A stretch of 64,000 nucleotides of DNA from Bradyrhizobium centrolobii (GCF_001641635.1 NZ_LUUB01000054.1:252295-316294), one strand, 5' to 3'; counted from the first letter of the stretch, positions 44,877 to 54,695 are shown. Notes: generated by a model not told the origin, from the letters alone. Program-made: numbers and translations.

Positions 44877-46058
44877 ATGAAAAAGTCACGGCCGATCCTG
44901 TGGATTCTGATCATCGCGGCCGTGGGCTCCGCGGGCTTTTACGGGTGGCAGCGATACTCAGCCGCTGAGGCCGGCAAAGCCCAGACCGCGCAGAAAGGCG
45001 CGCCGCGGGTGGCCGCAGTTCCCGTGAGCATTGCGCCAGTCCAGAAGACTGATTTCCCGGTCTATCTGACCGGCCTCGGCACGGTTCAGGGCTTCAACAC
45101 CGTACAGGTCCGGACTCGCGTGGATGGGCAGATCGACAAGATCGCCTTCACCGAAGGCCAGATCGTCCATCAGGGTGATCTCCTGGTCGAAATCGATCCC
45201 CGCCCATTCCAGGCCGCACTCGACCAGGCCAAAGCCAAAAAGCAGCAGGACGAGGCCAATCTCGCCAACGCCAATCTCGACCTTCAGCGCTTCACCAGGC
45301 TCGGCGAATTCGCGACGCGGCAGCAGACCGACACCCAGCGCTCCACAGTCGCCCAGCTCACCGCCCAGATCGCCGCCGACGAAGCCGCGATCTCCAACGC
45401 CCAGACCCAGCTCGACTACACCCAGGTCAAGGCGCCGATCACCGGCGTCGCCGGCCTGCGCCTGGTCGACATCGGCAACATCGTCAACGCCGTCACGCAG
45501 ACAGGAATCGTCACGGTCACGCAGATCGAACCGATCACGGTGATCTTCACGGCGCCGGAGGATCAGCTCCCCTACATCAGCGAGGGCCAGAAGGCCGGCG
45601 CACTCAAGGTGATCGCGTTCACCACCGACGGCAAGAAGACGCTCGCGGAAGGCAAGCTCGCCGTCATCAACAACCAGGTCGACACGACCAGCGGAACTAT
45701 TCGCCTCAAGGCGGTGTTCGATAACAAGGACCACGCACTATGGCCGGGCCAGTCGGTTTCGACGCGGCTCCTGGTGCGGACCCTCAAGGACGCGACGGTG
45801 GTTCCCGATGACGCGGTCCAGCATTCGACGAACGGCCTGTACGCCTATACCGTCAATCAGGACAACAAGGCCGAAGTGCACAAGATCAAGGTCAGCTATT
45901 CCATCGACGGGCGTTCGGTCGTCGATGAAGGGCTCACGCCGGGTCAGCAGGTGATCACCGGCGGTCAGTTCAAGGTCCAGCCCGGAAGCCTCGTCACCAC
46001 CAGCGTGGCGAGCTCGGATCCGGGCCAGAACCAGAGTAATAAGGTACGGCAGGAATGA
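44877..46058 (+). CDS. RND efflux periplasmic adaptor (MdtA-like)
   Basis: 393 residues. The N-terminal anchor 'PILWILIIAAVGSAGFYGW' is followed by the lipoyl half 'VQVRTRVDGQIDKIAFTEGQ', a helical hairpin (about 100-165) and the second lipoyl half 'TQVKAPITGVAGLRLVDIG', then beta-barrel and membrane-proximal domains. It joins the inner-membrane pump to an outer-membrane channel, not encoded here. The start at 44877 has no good ribosome site; the frame is open far upstream. Its stop overlaps the pump start by 4 bp. Confidence 0.93.
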   Translation: MKKSRPILWILIIAAVGSAGFYGWQRYSAAEAGKAQTAQKGAPRVAAVPVSIAPVQKTDFPVYLTGLGTVQGFNTVQVRTRVDGQIDKIAFTEGQIVHQGDLLVEIDPRPFQAALDQAKAKKQQDEANLANANLDLQRFTRLGEFATRQQTDTQRSTVAQLTAQIAADEAAISNAQTQLDYTQVKAPITGVAGLRLVDIGNIVNAVTQTGIVTVTQIEPITVIFTAPEDQLPYISEGQKAGALKVIAFTTDGKKTLAEGKLAVINNQVDTTSGTIRLKAVFDNKDHALWPGQSVSTRLLVRTLKDATVVPDDAVQHSTNGLYAYTVNQDNKAEVHKIKVSYSIDGRSVVDEGLTPGQQVITGGQFKVQPGSLVTTSVASSDPGQNQSNKVRQE

Positions 46059-49000
46059 ACGCGGGCGGGATTTCGGCACCTTTCATCCGTTATCCCATCG
46101 GCACCTCGCTGCTGATGGCCGGCATTCTCTTTGTCGGCCTCGTCGCGTACCCCCTGCTGCCGGTCGCGCCGCTGCCGCAGGTGGACTTCCCGACCATTCA
46201 GATCACCGCGAACCTGCCGGGCGGCAGCCCGGAGACCATGGCCTCGTCGGTGGCGCAGCCGCTGGAACGGCAATTCGCCCAGATTCCTGGCATCGCCCAG
46301 ATGACCTCGACGAGCTATCTGGGCACGGCGTCGGTCACCATCCAGTTCGATCTCAACCGCAACATCGACGGCGCGGCGAACGACGTGCAGGGCGCGATCA
46401 ACGCGGCCAGCGGCCAGTTGCCGAAGAATCTGCCCTCGCCGCCGACCTATCGTAAGGTCAACCCGGCGGACGCGCCGATCCTGCTTCTGTCGGCGACATC
46501 AGATACGCTGCCGCTCACCTCCGTCAGCGATGCGGTCGACGCCCAGCTCGCCCAGCAGATCAGCCAGCTTTCCGGCGTGGCGCAGGTCTTCATCGGCGGC
46601 CAGCAGAAACCGTCCGTCCGCGTTCAGATCGACCCGGCGAAACTCGTCGCCAAGGGCCTGTCGCTGGAAGACGTGCGCAGCCAGATCGCGATCAGCACGG
46701 TCGACAGCCCCAAGGGCAACATCGACGGCGAAAGGCGCGCCTACACGATCTACGCCAACGATCAGCTCACCCAGTCCAAGGACTGGAACGACATCATCAT
46801 CGCCTACCGCAATGGCGGCCCCTTGCGGATCCGCGACATCGGCCAGGCCGTGACCGGCCCCGAGGACGCCAAGCAGGCGGCCTGGGCCAACGGCAAGCGC
46901 GGCGTGTTCCTGGTGGTGTTCAAGCAGCCGGGCGCCAACGTCATCGAAACCGTCGACCGGATCAAGGCGACCCTGCCCCGGCTCGTTGCGGCGATTCCGC
47001 CTGCGATCAAGATCGAGGTCATCAGCGATCGCACCACGACCATCCGCGCCGCGGTCGAGGACGTCCAGTTCACGCTGCTTCTGACCATTGCACTCGTGGT
47101 CATGGTCATCTTCATCTTCCTGCGCAGCTTCTGGGCAACCGTGATTCCCACCGTCACGGTTCCGCTCGCGCTTCTGGGCGCCTGCGCCCTGATGTGGGTG
47201 TTCGGCTATTCGCTCGACAATCTGTCGCTGATGGCGCTGACGATCGCGGTCGGCTTCGTCGTCGACGACGCCATCGTGATGCTCGAGAACATCACCCGCT
47301 ACATCGAGGAAGGCGAATCGCCGCTCGCCGCCGCCTACAAGGGTTCCAAGGAAATCGGCTTCACCATCGTGTCGATCAGCATCTCGCTGGTCGCGGTGCT
47401 GATCCCGCTGCTGCTGATGGGCGGCATCATCGGACGCCTGTTCCGCGAGTTCGCGGTCGTGCTGGCGATGACGATCTTCGTCTCGATGTTCGTGTCGCTG
47501 ACGCTGACGCCGATGATGGCCTCGCGCTTCCTGCGCGCGCATGGCGAGGTGACCCACGGCAAGTTCTACCAGTGGAGCGAGCGCGCCTTCGACGCGATGC
47601 TGCGCGGCTACGAATACATCCTCGATCATGCCCTGAGCTGGCGGCGCACCACGCTCGCGATCTTCTTCGCCACCCTCGCTTTGTCGGTCTACCTGTTCAT
47701 CCAGATCCCGAAGGGCTTCTTCCCGCAGCAGGACGTCGGCCTCATCACCGCGACCTCGGAAGCGTCCCAGGACATTTCGTTCGCCGAGATGCAGCGGCGG
47801 CAAGTCGAACTCGGCAAGCTCGTGATGAACGATCCGGCCGTCGCGTCGGTGGCGATGAACATCGGCGGCAGTGGCCGCGCGGGCAACAACGGCAACATGT
47901 TCATCACGCTGAAGCCGCGAAACGACCGCGATGCATCGGCGCAGGAGATCATCGCGCGGCTGCGTCCCAAGCTCGAGAAGGTATCCGGCGCCCGCCTCTA
48001 CATGCAGGCGGCCCAGGACGTCCGGCTCGGCGGCCGGCCGACGCGCACGCAGTTTGAATTCACGTTGCAGGATGCCGATCTCGGCGAGCTCAACGAATGG
48101 GCACCGAAGATCCTCGCCAAGATGCAGACGCTGCCGGAGCTGCGCGATGTCGCGACCGACCAGCAGACGCAGGGCACCACCGTCCAGCTCAAGATCAACC
48201 GCGACACCGCCTCGCGCTACGGCATACAGCCGCAGCTGATCGACGACACGCTCTATGACGCGTTCGGCCAGCGCCAGGTCGCCCAGTACTTCACCCAGCT
48301 CAACAGCTATCACGTGATCCTGGAAATCCTGCCGGAGATGCAGGGCAATCTGGACTCGCTGAACAAGCTCTATCTGAAATCGCCGCTGACCGGCGAGCAG
48401 GTGCCGCTGTCGACGTTTGCGACCTGGACCACCGATCCGGTCCGCCCGCTCTCGATCAGCCATCAGGGCCAGTTCCCGGCGATCACGATCAGCTTCAACC
48501 TCGCGCAGGGCGTCGCGCTCGGCCAGGCCACGGAAGCCGTGCAGAAGGCGATGGCCGATCTCGGCGCGCCGGCGACGCTCAATTCGAGCTTCCAGGGTAC
48601 GGCGCAGGCGTTCCAGCAATCGCTCGGCACCGTGCCGCTGCTGATCCTCGCGGCGCTGGTCGTGGTCTACCTGATCCTCGGCATCCTCTACGAGAGCTAC
48701 ATCCATCCGATCACGATTCTGTCGACCCTGCCCTCGGCCGGCGTCGGCGCTCTCGCGATCCTGATGGCGGCCGGCTTCGACTTCAGCCTGATCGCGCTGA
48801 TCGGCATCATCCTGCTGATCGGCATCGTGAAGAAGAACGGCATCATGATGGTCGACTTCGCCATCGCCGCCGAACGCGACGAGCACAAGACGCCGGAGGA
48901 ATCGATCCGTCAGGCCGCGCTTCTGCGCTTCCGCCCGATCATGATGACGACAATGGCCGCGCTGCTCGGCGGCGTGCCGCTGATGCTCGGCCACGGCACC

Positions 49001-49201
49001 GGCGCCGAGATCCGCCAGCCGCTCGGCTACGCCATGGTCGGCGGCCTGATCGTCAGCCAGGCGCTGACCCTGTTCACCACGCCGGTCGTCTATCTCTATC
49101 TCGACAAGTTCTCCAACCTGTTCTCGAGCTGGGGCCGTTCGGGCGACGGCGAGGGGGACGAGGCGGCCGAGCGCGGCACCGTCAAGGAAGCTGCCGAGTA
49201 G
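46055..49201 (+). CDS. RND multidrug efflux pump, inner-membrane subunit (MdtB/MdtC-like)
   Basis: 1048 residues, the normal length of HAE1 RND pumps. The proton-relay Asp pair is in 'VGFVVDDAIVMLENI', the family motif 'GFFPQQDVG' starts the second half, and 'IGIVKKNGIMMVDFAI' is the repeat-2 counterpart of helix 4. Twelve membrane helices and two large periplasmic loops are seen. It exports drugs or metabolites as a trimer. The start is ATGA-coupled to the adaptor gene. No outer-membrane factor or regulator gene is adjacent. Confidence 0.95.
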   Translation: MNAGGISAPFIRYPIGTSLLMAGILFVGLVAYPLLPVAPLPQVDFPTIQITANLPGGSPETMASSVAQPLERQFAQIPGIAQMTSTSYLGTASVTIQFDLNRNIDGAANDVQGAINAASGQLPKNLPSPPTYRKVNPADAPILLLSATSDTLPLTSVSDAVDAQLAQQISQLSGVAQVFIGGQQKPSVRVQIDPAKLVAKGLSLEDVRSQIAISTVDSPKGNIDGERRAYTIYANDQLTQSKDWNDIIIAYRNGGPLRIRDIGQAVTGPEDAKQAAWANGKRGVFLVVFKQPGANVIETVDRIKATLPRLVAAIPPAIKIEVISDRTTTIRAAVEDVQFTLLLTIALVVMVIFIFLRSFWATVIPTVTVPLALLGACALMWVFGYSLDNLSLMALTIAVGFVVDDAIVMLENITRYIEEGESPLAAAYKGSKEIGFTIVSISISLVAVLIPLLLMGGIIGRLFREFAVVLAMTIFVSMFVSLTLTPMMASRFLRAHGEVTHGKFYQWSERAFDAMLRGYEYILDHALSWRRTTLAIFFATLALSVYLFIQIPKGFFPQQDVGLITATSEASQDISFAEMQRRQVELGKLVMNDPAVASVAMNIGGSGRAGNNGNMFITLKPRNDRDASAQEIIARLRPKLEKVSGARLYMQAAQDVRLGGRPTRTQFEFTLQDADLGELNEWAPKILAKMQTLPELRDVATDQQTQGTTVQLKINRDTASRYGIQPQLIDDTLYDAFGQRQVAQYFTQLNSYHVILEILPEMQGNLDSLNKLYLKSPLTGEQVPLSTFATWTTDPVRPLSISHQGQFPAITISFNLAQGVALGQATEAVQKAMADLGAPATLNSSFQGTAQAFQQSLGTVPLLILAALVVVYLILGILYESYIHPITILSTLPSAGVGALAILMAAGFDFSLIALIGIILLIGIVKKNGIMMVDFAIAAERDEHKTPEESIRQAALLRFRPIMMTTMAALLGGVPLMLGHGTGAEIRQPLGYAMVGGLIVSQALTLFTTPVVYLYLDKFSNLFSSWGRSGDGEGDEAAERGTVKEAAE

Positions 49202-49263
49202 CCTTGCGCCGCGCGCCTCGCAACGGTACAGCGAGGCTCCCGTTCCCGCCAACGCGATATTTC

Positions 49264-49839
49264 ATGCCCATGCAATTCAAGCTTGTTGCCGTCGCCGCCG
49301 CTGCCCTGTTGTCGATGGGCGCCGCATCCGCTCAGCAAGCCGCCAAGAAGAACGCGGCTCAGCCCGCACCGGCCGCGACACCGTCTCCATCCCCGCAACA
49401 GCAGGGCGACGCGCAAGCCGGCAACGCACAACAGCCCGGCTGGATCGCGCGCTGCACCAGCCCGAGCCGCGACGCCCCGCTCGAATGCGCGATCGAGCAG
49501 AACGCGGTCCTGACCAAGACCGGGCAGACCGTCGTGCTGATCAACATCCGCGTTGCCCCCGACACCCGCACGCCGGTGGCGCTGCTCCAGTTGCCGCTCG
49601 GCCTCAACCTTCCCGTCGGCGCCAAGCTCCAGATCGACGAGGGCAAGACGGTCGACCTCCAGATCCAGACCTGCGAGAACCGCGGCTGCTACGCCTCGAC
49701 GCCGATCGCTCCCGATCTGCTTGCGATGCTGAAATCGGGCAAGCAGCTGAAGGTCTCCTTCCAGAACATGGCCAAGGAAACCATCACGATCCCGATGCCG
49801 CTCAACGATTTCGCGGCAGCCTACGACAAGATCAAGTAG
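49264..49839 (+). CDS. invasion-associated locus B (IalB) family periplasmic protein
   Basis: 191 residues. The signal peptide 'FKLVAVAAAALLSMGAASA' ends before a Gln/Pro/Ala-rich spacer, then the IalB fold with 'PGWIARCTSPSRDAPLECAI' and 'QTCENRGCYASTPI', four Cys likely forming two disulfides. IalB was named from Bartonella, but the family is widespread in free-living alphaproteobacteria with unknown role in the envelope. It follows the pump gene by 62 bp on the same strand; the ribosome site is poor, so the ATG at 49270 is possible. Confidence 0.88.
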   Translation: MPMQFKLVAVAAAALLSMGAASAQQAAKKNAAQPAPAATPSPSPQQQGDAQAGNAQQPGWIARCTSPSRDAPLECAIEQNAVLTKTGQTVVLINIRVAPDTRTPVALLQLPLGLNLPVGAKLQIDEGKTVDLQIQTCENRGCYASTPIAPDLLAMLKSGKQLKVSFQNMAKETITIPMPLNDFAAAYDKIK

Positions 49840-50070
49840 TCCGCGCGCGCCGATTGCCATTGCTGGGCGGCTTCCCGAGCCGCGGAGGCTGGCCTACTCT
49901 GCAGCAATAGTCGGATCTTCGCATCAGCGGTGGAGCATGACGCGCACGAAGTCGGGTCTCAATCGGATTCGTCTCCTGACCATCCTGTTCGCAACGGTTC
50001 ACGTAGCCGCTGGCGCAGAGGCTCCGTCGCAGCCACGGCCGCTGTTGCTGCTGCTCCAGGCGGAAATCGG

Positions 50071-50790
50071 TCAGCCCACGCCCAGATAGGCCTTCTGCAC
50101 CTGCGGATCCTCGGCCAGTGCCGCGGCCGTGCCCGACAGTACGCTCTTGCCGACCTGGAGTACCGTCGCGAAGTCCGAGACTTCGAGCGCGAGCTCGATC
50201 GACTGCTCCGCAAGCAGGATGGTCAGGCCCTCGCGATGCAGCCGGCCAAAGGTCTCGTACATGGACTCGACCACCGCCGGCGCAAGGCCGAGCGACGGTT
50301 CGTCGAGCATCAGGAGTTTCGGATCGCACATCAGCGCTCGGCCGACCGCGAGCATCTGCCGCTCGCCGCCGGACATGGTGCCGGCGCGCTGGTTGCGACG
50401 CTCCTTCAGCCGCGGAAAGATCTCGTAGACGCGTTCGAGCAGCGCGGCCTTGCGCGACTTGTCGTGCAGCGGGGTTGCTCCGAGCAAGAGATTGTTCTCG
50501 ACGCTCTGCTGCACGAACAGCCGCCAGCCCTCCGGCGACAGCGCTAGCCCCTTGCGCACGATCGCAAAGGCGTTTCGCCCTGCAATGTCCTCGCCGCGAA
50601 AGCTGATCGAGCCGGAATGCACCGGAATGAGGCCGGCGACCGCGTTCAGCGTCGTGCTCTTGCCGCCTCCGTTGGAGCCGAGCAGCGCGACCACGCTGCC
50701 CTCGGGCACCTCCAGCGACACGTCGGACACGCCGATCAGGTCGCCGTAACGCACCTCCAGATGCTCGATCCTGAGCAAAGGTCCGCTCAT
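50071..50790 (-). CDS. livF: branched-chain amino acid-type ABC transporter ATPase, LivF
   Basis: 239 residues. Walker A is 'GSNGGGKST', the signature 'MSGGERQMLAVGRAL', and Walker B 'LLMLDEPSLGLAP'; the H-loop region is 'ILLAEQS', the LivF form. It powers uptake with LivG. Its start overlaps the livG stop by 4 bp. It is the last gene of the operon. Confidence 0.95.
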   Translation of the reverse strand: MSGPLLRIEHLEVRYGDLIGVSDVSLEVPEGSVVALLGSNGGGKSTTLNAVAGLIPVHSGSISFRGEDIAGRNAFAIVRKGLALSPEGWRLFVQQSVENNLLLGATPLHDKSRKAALLERVYEIFPRLKERRNQRAGTMSGGERQMLAVGRALMCDPKLLMLDEPSLGLAPAVVESMYETFGRLHREGLTILLAEQSIELALEVSDFATVLQVGKSVLSGTAAALAEDPQVQKAYLGVG

Positions 50791-51554
50791 GTGATCGGCC
50801 CGCCCATCAGCTCGATCGGCGTATGCCCCGCGGCCGCCTTGGCCGCGCGGGTGCCGAGATAGGCTGCGATCACGGCCGGATTGGACGTGACCTCGAGCGG
50901 CGAGCCGCGGGCAATCTCCTTGCCCTGGTGGAACACCATCACGCGGCTTGCGAGCGACATGATCACTTCCATGATGTGCTCGACGATGACGAGCGTGATG
51001 CCGGAGCGGTGGATGTCGCGCACGAGATCGATGGCGCGCTTCACCTCGTGCGCGTTGAGGCCCGCCATGGCTTCGTCGAGCAACAGCACCTTCGGCTCGG
51101 TCGCAAGCGCCCGCGCAATCTCCAGCCGCTTGCGGCCGGGCGTGCCGAGCGAGCGCGCCGGCGAATCCGCAAGCCTGCTCATCCCGACGCGCTCCAGCAC
51201 GGCGCGTGCTTTCGTCTCGGCTTCTGCACGATGCGACGACCGCAGGAACGCGCCGATCATGACGTTCTCGAGCACGGTCATGCCTTCAAAAGTCTGCGGC
51301 ACCTGGAAGGTGCGCGCGAGCCCGAGCTCAGCGCGGAGCTCCGGCGTAAAGTCCGTAATGTCGCGCCCCTCGAACAGTACGCGGCCGGAGGAGGTCTTGA
51401 GGTCGCCGGTGAGGCAATTGAAGAAGGTGGATTTTCCTGCACCGTTCGGGCCGATCAGTCCGAGAATGTCGCCCTGCTCCAGCGTCACGGACGCATCGTC
51501 CACCGCCTTGAAGCTGCCGAACGCTTTCGTGATGCCGCGTGCCTCAAGGAGCAT
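50787..51554 (-). CDS. livG: branched-chain amino acid-type ABC transporter ATPase, LivG
   Basis: 255 residues from the ATG at 51554. Walker A is 'GPNGAGKST', the signature region 'SLGTPGRKRLEIARAL' and Walker B 'VLLLDEAMAGLN'; 'LVIVEHIMEVIMSLASRV' is the LivG-type H-loop. The start overlaps livM by 11 bp. In the signature position the usual LSGGQ-like Ser-Gly is degenerate ('LGTPGRK'), as in many LivG proteins. Confidence 0.95.
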   Translation of the reverse strand: MLLEARGITKAFGSFKAVDDASVTLEQGDILGLIGPNGAGKSTFFNCLTGDLKTSSGRVLFEGRDITDFTPELRAELGLARTFQVPQTFEGMTVLENVMIGAFLRSSHRAEAETKARAVLERVGMSRLADSPARSLGTPGRKRLEIARALATEPKVLLLDEAMAGLNAHEVKRAIDLVRDIHRSGITLVIVEHIMEVIMSLASRVMVFHQGKEIARGSPLEVTSNPAVIAAYLGTRAAKAAAGHTPIELMGGPIT

Positions 51555-52518
51555 GGCCCGCCCCCTTGTCAACGTTTGGCTTGGCGCGCCGCTTGAACAG
51601 GCTGAGGATACCGCCGGGCTGGAAGCGCGCGATCAACACAATGATCGCGCCATAGACCACGAAAGTCAGCCCGGCGCCCTTGCCGCCGAGCCAGCTGTTG
51701 GAAATCTCCTCAAGCGGCACCAGGATCGCGGCGCCGACCAGCGGCCCGAACAGGAGCCCTGCTCCGCCCAGCGCCGCCATGATCAGGATCTTGACCGAGA
51801 TCAGGATACCGAGACCCGACTCCGGATCGACGAAGCCGAACATCATCGCATAGAGCGCGCCGGCGACGCTCGTCAGAGCCGCACTCAGCATGAAGGCATA
51901 GAGCTTGGTGCGGCTCGCGGGTGCGCCGAGCGAGCGCGCGGCGCGCTCGGAATCCTTGATCGCGCGCAGGTAGAAGCCCATCCGGCTATTGGCCATCCAC
52001 CACGTGATCAGCAACGTGATCGCGAGAATGACGAGGAAGAGATAATAGTACGGCAGCGACGAGAGGAACGAGAGATCGAAGATGTTGCGCGGCACGGTTG
52101 GGCCAGAGAGGCCGACGGCTGCGCCGAGATAGTCGGTGTTGGTGACGATCAGCCGCATCGTCTCGGCGACCGCGATCGTCGCCATGCTGAAATAATGGCC
52201 GGATAGGCGCAGCGTCGGCACGCCGATGACCGCGGCGAGCCCGGCCGCCAGCACGATGCCGCCGGGAATGCCGAACAACGGCGACAGGCCGAACTTGGCG
52301 TAGGCCCCCATCGCGGCATAGGCGCCGCAGCCGAAGAACACGACGTGTCCGACAGAGATCTGGCCGGCATAGCCGCCGACAATGTTCCAGGCCGACGCCG
52401 CGATCGCATAGAGCAGCACCAGCGCGCCGAGGCGCTGCTGGAACGGCGAGGACAGGAGCAGCGGATAGGCGATCGCAACCGCTGCGACGACCGAGAGCCA
52501 GAGCAGGCGCCGCATCAC
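51544..52518 (-). CDS. livM: branched-chain amino acid-type ABC permease, LivM
   Basis: 324 residues, about nine membrane helices. Family blocks are 'AASAWNIVGGYAGQISVGHV' and 'NSRMGFYLRAIKDSERAARS', the cytoplasmic coupling loop. It forms the channel with LivH. The start overlaps the livH stop by 4 bp (ATGA). The C-terminus ends in a short basic tail. Confidence 0.95.
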   Translation of the reverse strand: MMRRLLWLSVVAAVAIAYPLLLSSPFQQRLGALVLLYAIAASAWNIVGGYAGQISVGHVVFFGCGAYAAMGAYAKFGLSPLFGIPGGIVLAAGLAAVIGVPTLRLSGHYFSMATIAVAETMRLIVTNTDYLGAAVGLSGPTVPRNIFDLSFLSSLPYYYLFLVILAITLLITWWMANSRMGFYLRAIKDSERAARSLGAPASRTKLYAFMLSAALTSVAGALYAMMFGFVDPESGLGILISVKILIMAALGGAGLLFGPLVGAAILVPLEEISNSWLGGKGAGLTFVVYGAIIVLIARFQPGGILSLFKRRAKPNVDKGAGHAP

Positions 52519-53378
52519 ATCTTCCCCATCAAACCCTGCGGCCGGAACCAGAGGAAGAACAGGAACAGGACATAGACGACGATATCCTTGTAGACGGCGC
52601 CGATCAGGTAGCCGGACAGCGACTCGATCACGCCGATCAGAAGCCCTGCGACGAGTGCGCCCGGCACGCTGCCGAAGCCGCCGAGCGACACCGTGACGAA
52701 GGCGACGATGGCGAGCGTCTCACCGACGGTCGGAACGATGTAGAAGAAATTCGCGATCAGCGCTCCGGCAAGGCCGGTGGCACCGGCTGCGATCGCCCAG
52801 GCGATCGCCTGCATGGTGTCGGGCCGGATGCCCATGAGCTGGGCCGCGGTCGCATCCTCCGCCACCGCCAGCATCTTCGAGCCGAGCGAGGTGCGCGTCA
52901 GCAACAGATGCAGGCCGAACGTCACCAGCAGCGCGACGACGCCGGCGAGCAACCGCGAGGCCTCGATGCGCAGGCCCGCGACCGCAAAGGTGCCGCCGAC
53001 GATGTCCTGCGGCATCGACAGGAAGTTGGCGCCGAACCACCAGAACACGGAATAGCGCAGCAGCAGCGCAAGCCCGAAGGTGCCGAGGATTTGCGCCAGC
53101 ATCGGCCCCTTCATGATGTCGCGGATCAGGCCGAAATAGACGATGACGCCGAGGGTCGCTAGCACCAGCGTGGCGAGCGGCGCGCCGAGGATCGGCCCTC
53201 CGCCCATCAGGGTATAAACGACATAGGCGACGTACATGCCGAGCATGACGAAATCGCCATGCGCGAAATTGACGATGTTCATCATGCCCCACACCAGGGT
53301 GAGGCCGGAGGAAAACAGGGCGTAGACGGCGCCAAGCAGAAGCCCGCCGACGATCACCTGCACGAGAACAAAGGACAT
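52515..53378 (-). CDS. livH: branched-chain amino acid-type ABC permease, LivH
   Basis: 287 residues with about eight helices. Blocks 'LLGAVYALFSSGLTLVWGMM', 'NFAHGDFVMLGMYVAY' and the coupling loop 'AVAEDATAAQLMGIRPDTMQ' identify LivH. It is 63 bp downstream of the binding-protein gene, with a stable hairpin in that gap. Confidence 0.95.
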   Translation of the reverse strand: MSFVLVQVIVGGLLLGAVYALFSSGLTLVWGMMNIVNFAHGDFVMLGMYVAYVVYTLMGGGPILGAPLATLVLATLGVIVYFGLIRDIMKGPMLAQILGTFGLALLLRYSVFWWFGANFLSMPQDIVGGTFAVAGLRIEASRLLAGVVALLVTFGLHLLLTRTSLGSKMLAVAEDATAAQLMGIRPDTMQAIAWAIAAGATGLAGALIANFFYIVPTVGETLAIVAFVTVSLGGFGSVPGALVAGLLIGVIESLSGYLIGAVYKDIVVYVLFLFFLWFRPQGLMGKM

Positions 53379-53412
53379 GAGCTAACGTTGCTCTGATCGA
53401 ATCCCAAGAGGA

Positions 53413-53435
53413 AGGGCGGACCGAAGGCCCGCCCT
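53413..53435 (-). promoter_or_regulatory. intra-operon hairpin between binding-protein gene and livH
   Basis: The 10-bp arms AGGGCGGACC and GGCCCGCCCT (one mismatch on DNA, a G-U pair in the minus-strand RNA) enclose a 3-nt loop. It starts 6 bp after the binding-protein stop, so it could protect that mRNA end or reduce read-through into livH. Confidence 0.6.
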
Positions 53436-53441
53436 CAGAGA

Positions 53442-54695
53442 TCACCAGCCCTTGTAGGGCAGCATCGGTGCCTTTGCGGCATTGGCCTTCGGCCATACCG
53501 CGACGTAGTTCTCACCGTCCTGAAGCTGGATGATGAGGCCGGAGGCGAGAACGTTCTGGCCCTTGTCGTCGAACTTCACGCCCTTGTAGCCCATCATCAA
53601 CTGGTCAGGCTTGAGATCGGTCGCCTTCAGCGCGGCCTGGACCTTTGCGGGGTCGGTCGAGCCCGCACGGTCGATCGCGTCGACAAGCACGAAAAAGCCC
53701 TGCATCTGACGGCCGACTGTGTCGTCCATCTCCTCGCCGCTCTTCTTCTTGTACATGTCGGCGATGATGGCCGATGGCGAGCCGGAAGGACCGACTGCCC
53801 AGGACGAGCGGTTGAAGACGCCTTGCGAGATCTTGCCGACCGCCTTGATGAAGGACGGATCGGAATAGCCGGCGTCGTCGGCGAGCAGCACCGGCGGCTT
53901 GTAGTCGAGCGACTGCATGGTCTTGGCGAACAGGATCGCATCCGACGTGTAGCTGATCATGATGATCACGTCGGGCTTCTTGTCCTTGAGCTGCAGCACC
54001 TGGCCCTGCAGGTCCGTTGCATTCACGGGGTAAGCGACATCGAGCGCGATCGGCTGTCCCTTCTCCTTGAACGCCGCGCTGATCGTGTTCGCGACCGAGG
54101 TGCCGTATTCGGTGTTGTCGTGAACCACCGCGACGTTGTCGGTCTTGCCGCCCTGCGCCTTGAGGTCGGCGAGGAAGTCGACATAGATCTTGGCGAAATC
54201 GGTCGCGATCGGCGTGGTACGGAAAAACCATTTGAAGCCGCGCTCGGTGAGGTTGGCGGCGACCGACTCCGAGTTCAGATAGGGGATGCCGTATTTCTCG
54301 GCGATCGCGCTCGAGGTCAGCGTGATGCCGGACTGATAGGCGCCGAACACGGCCGCGACCTTGTCTTCCGTGATCAGCCGCAGCGCCTGGTTCTGCCCCG
54401 TGGCCGGGTTGCCCTGGTTGTCCGCAAAGATGGCCTCGACCTTGGCGCCGCCGAGGCCGGCAAGGCCGGCGTTCTTCGCCAGCGGCAGATTGCCGAGCTC
54501 GGGATGCGCATTGTTGATGATGTCCATGGCGACCTCGATCGCCGCCTTGGCATGCGCGCCGATCGAGGCGGTGCCGCCGGACATCGGCATGATCACGCCG
54601 ATCTTGACGACCTTGTCTTCGGCCCGCGCGCCTGCAGCGAGCGCAAGGGACATTGCGGCTGCGCAAAGCAGCCCGGTGACGTGCTTCAATGTCAT
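53442..54695 (-). CDS. branched-chain amino acid-type ABC substrate-binding protein
   Basis: 417 residues from the ATG at 54695, with GGGAGG 9 bases upstream; the frame is open far beyond but unsupported. The signal peptide 'LLCAAAMSLALAAGARA' leads to the type I periplasmic fold: 'VVKIGVIMPMSGGTASIGAH', 'AVVHDNTEYGTSVANTI' and 'KPDVIIMISYTSDAILFAKT'. The ligand may be an amino acid, amide or other small polar molecule; family members vary widely. It is the first gene of the operon with livHMGF. Confidence 0.93.
   Translation of the reverse strand: MTLKHVTGLLCAAAMSLALAAGARAEDKVVKIGVIMPMSGGTASIGAHAKAAIEVAMDIINNAHPELGNLPLAKNAGLAGLGGAKVEAIFADNQGNPATGQNQALRLITEDKVAAVFGAYQSGITLTSSAIAEKYGIPYLNSESVAANLTERGFKWFFRTTPIATDFAKIYVDFLADLKAQGGKTDNVAVVHDNTEYGTSVANTISAAFKEKGQPIALDVAYPVNATDLQGQVLQLKDKKPDVIIMISYTSDAILFAKTMQSLDYKPPVLLADDAGYSDPSFIKAVGKISQGVFNRSSWAVGPSGSPSAIIADMYKKKSGEEMDDTVGRQMQGFFVLVDAIDRAGSTDPAKVQAALKATDLKPDQLMMGYKGVKFDDKGQNVLASGLIIQLQDGENYVAVWPKANAAKAPMLPYKGW

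Noticed and set aside
46499..49252. 917-codon minus-strand open frame opposite the RND pump
   Set aside because: Same shadow effect; the plus-strand frame has complete RND motifs and codon bias.
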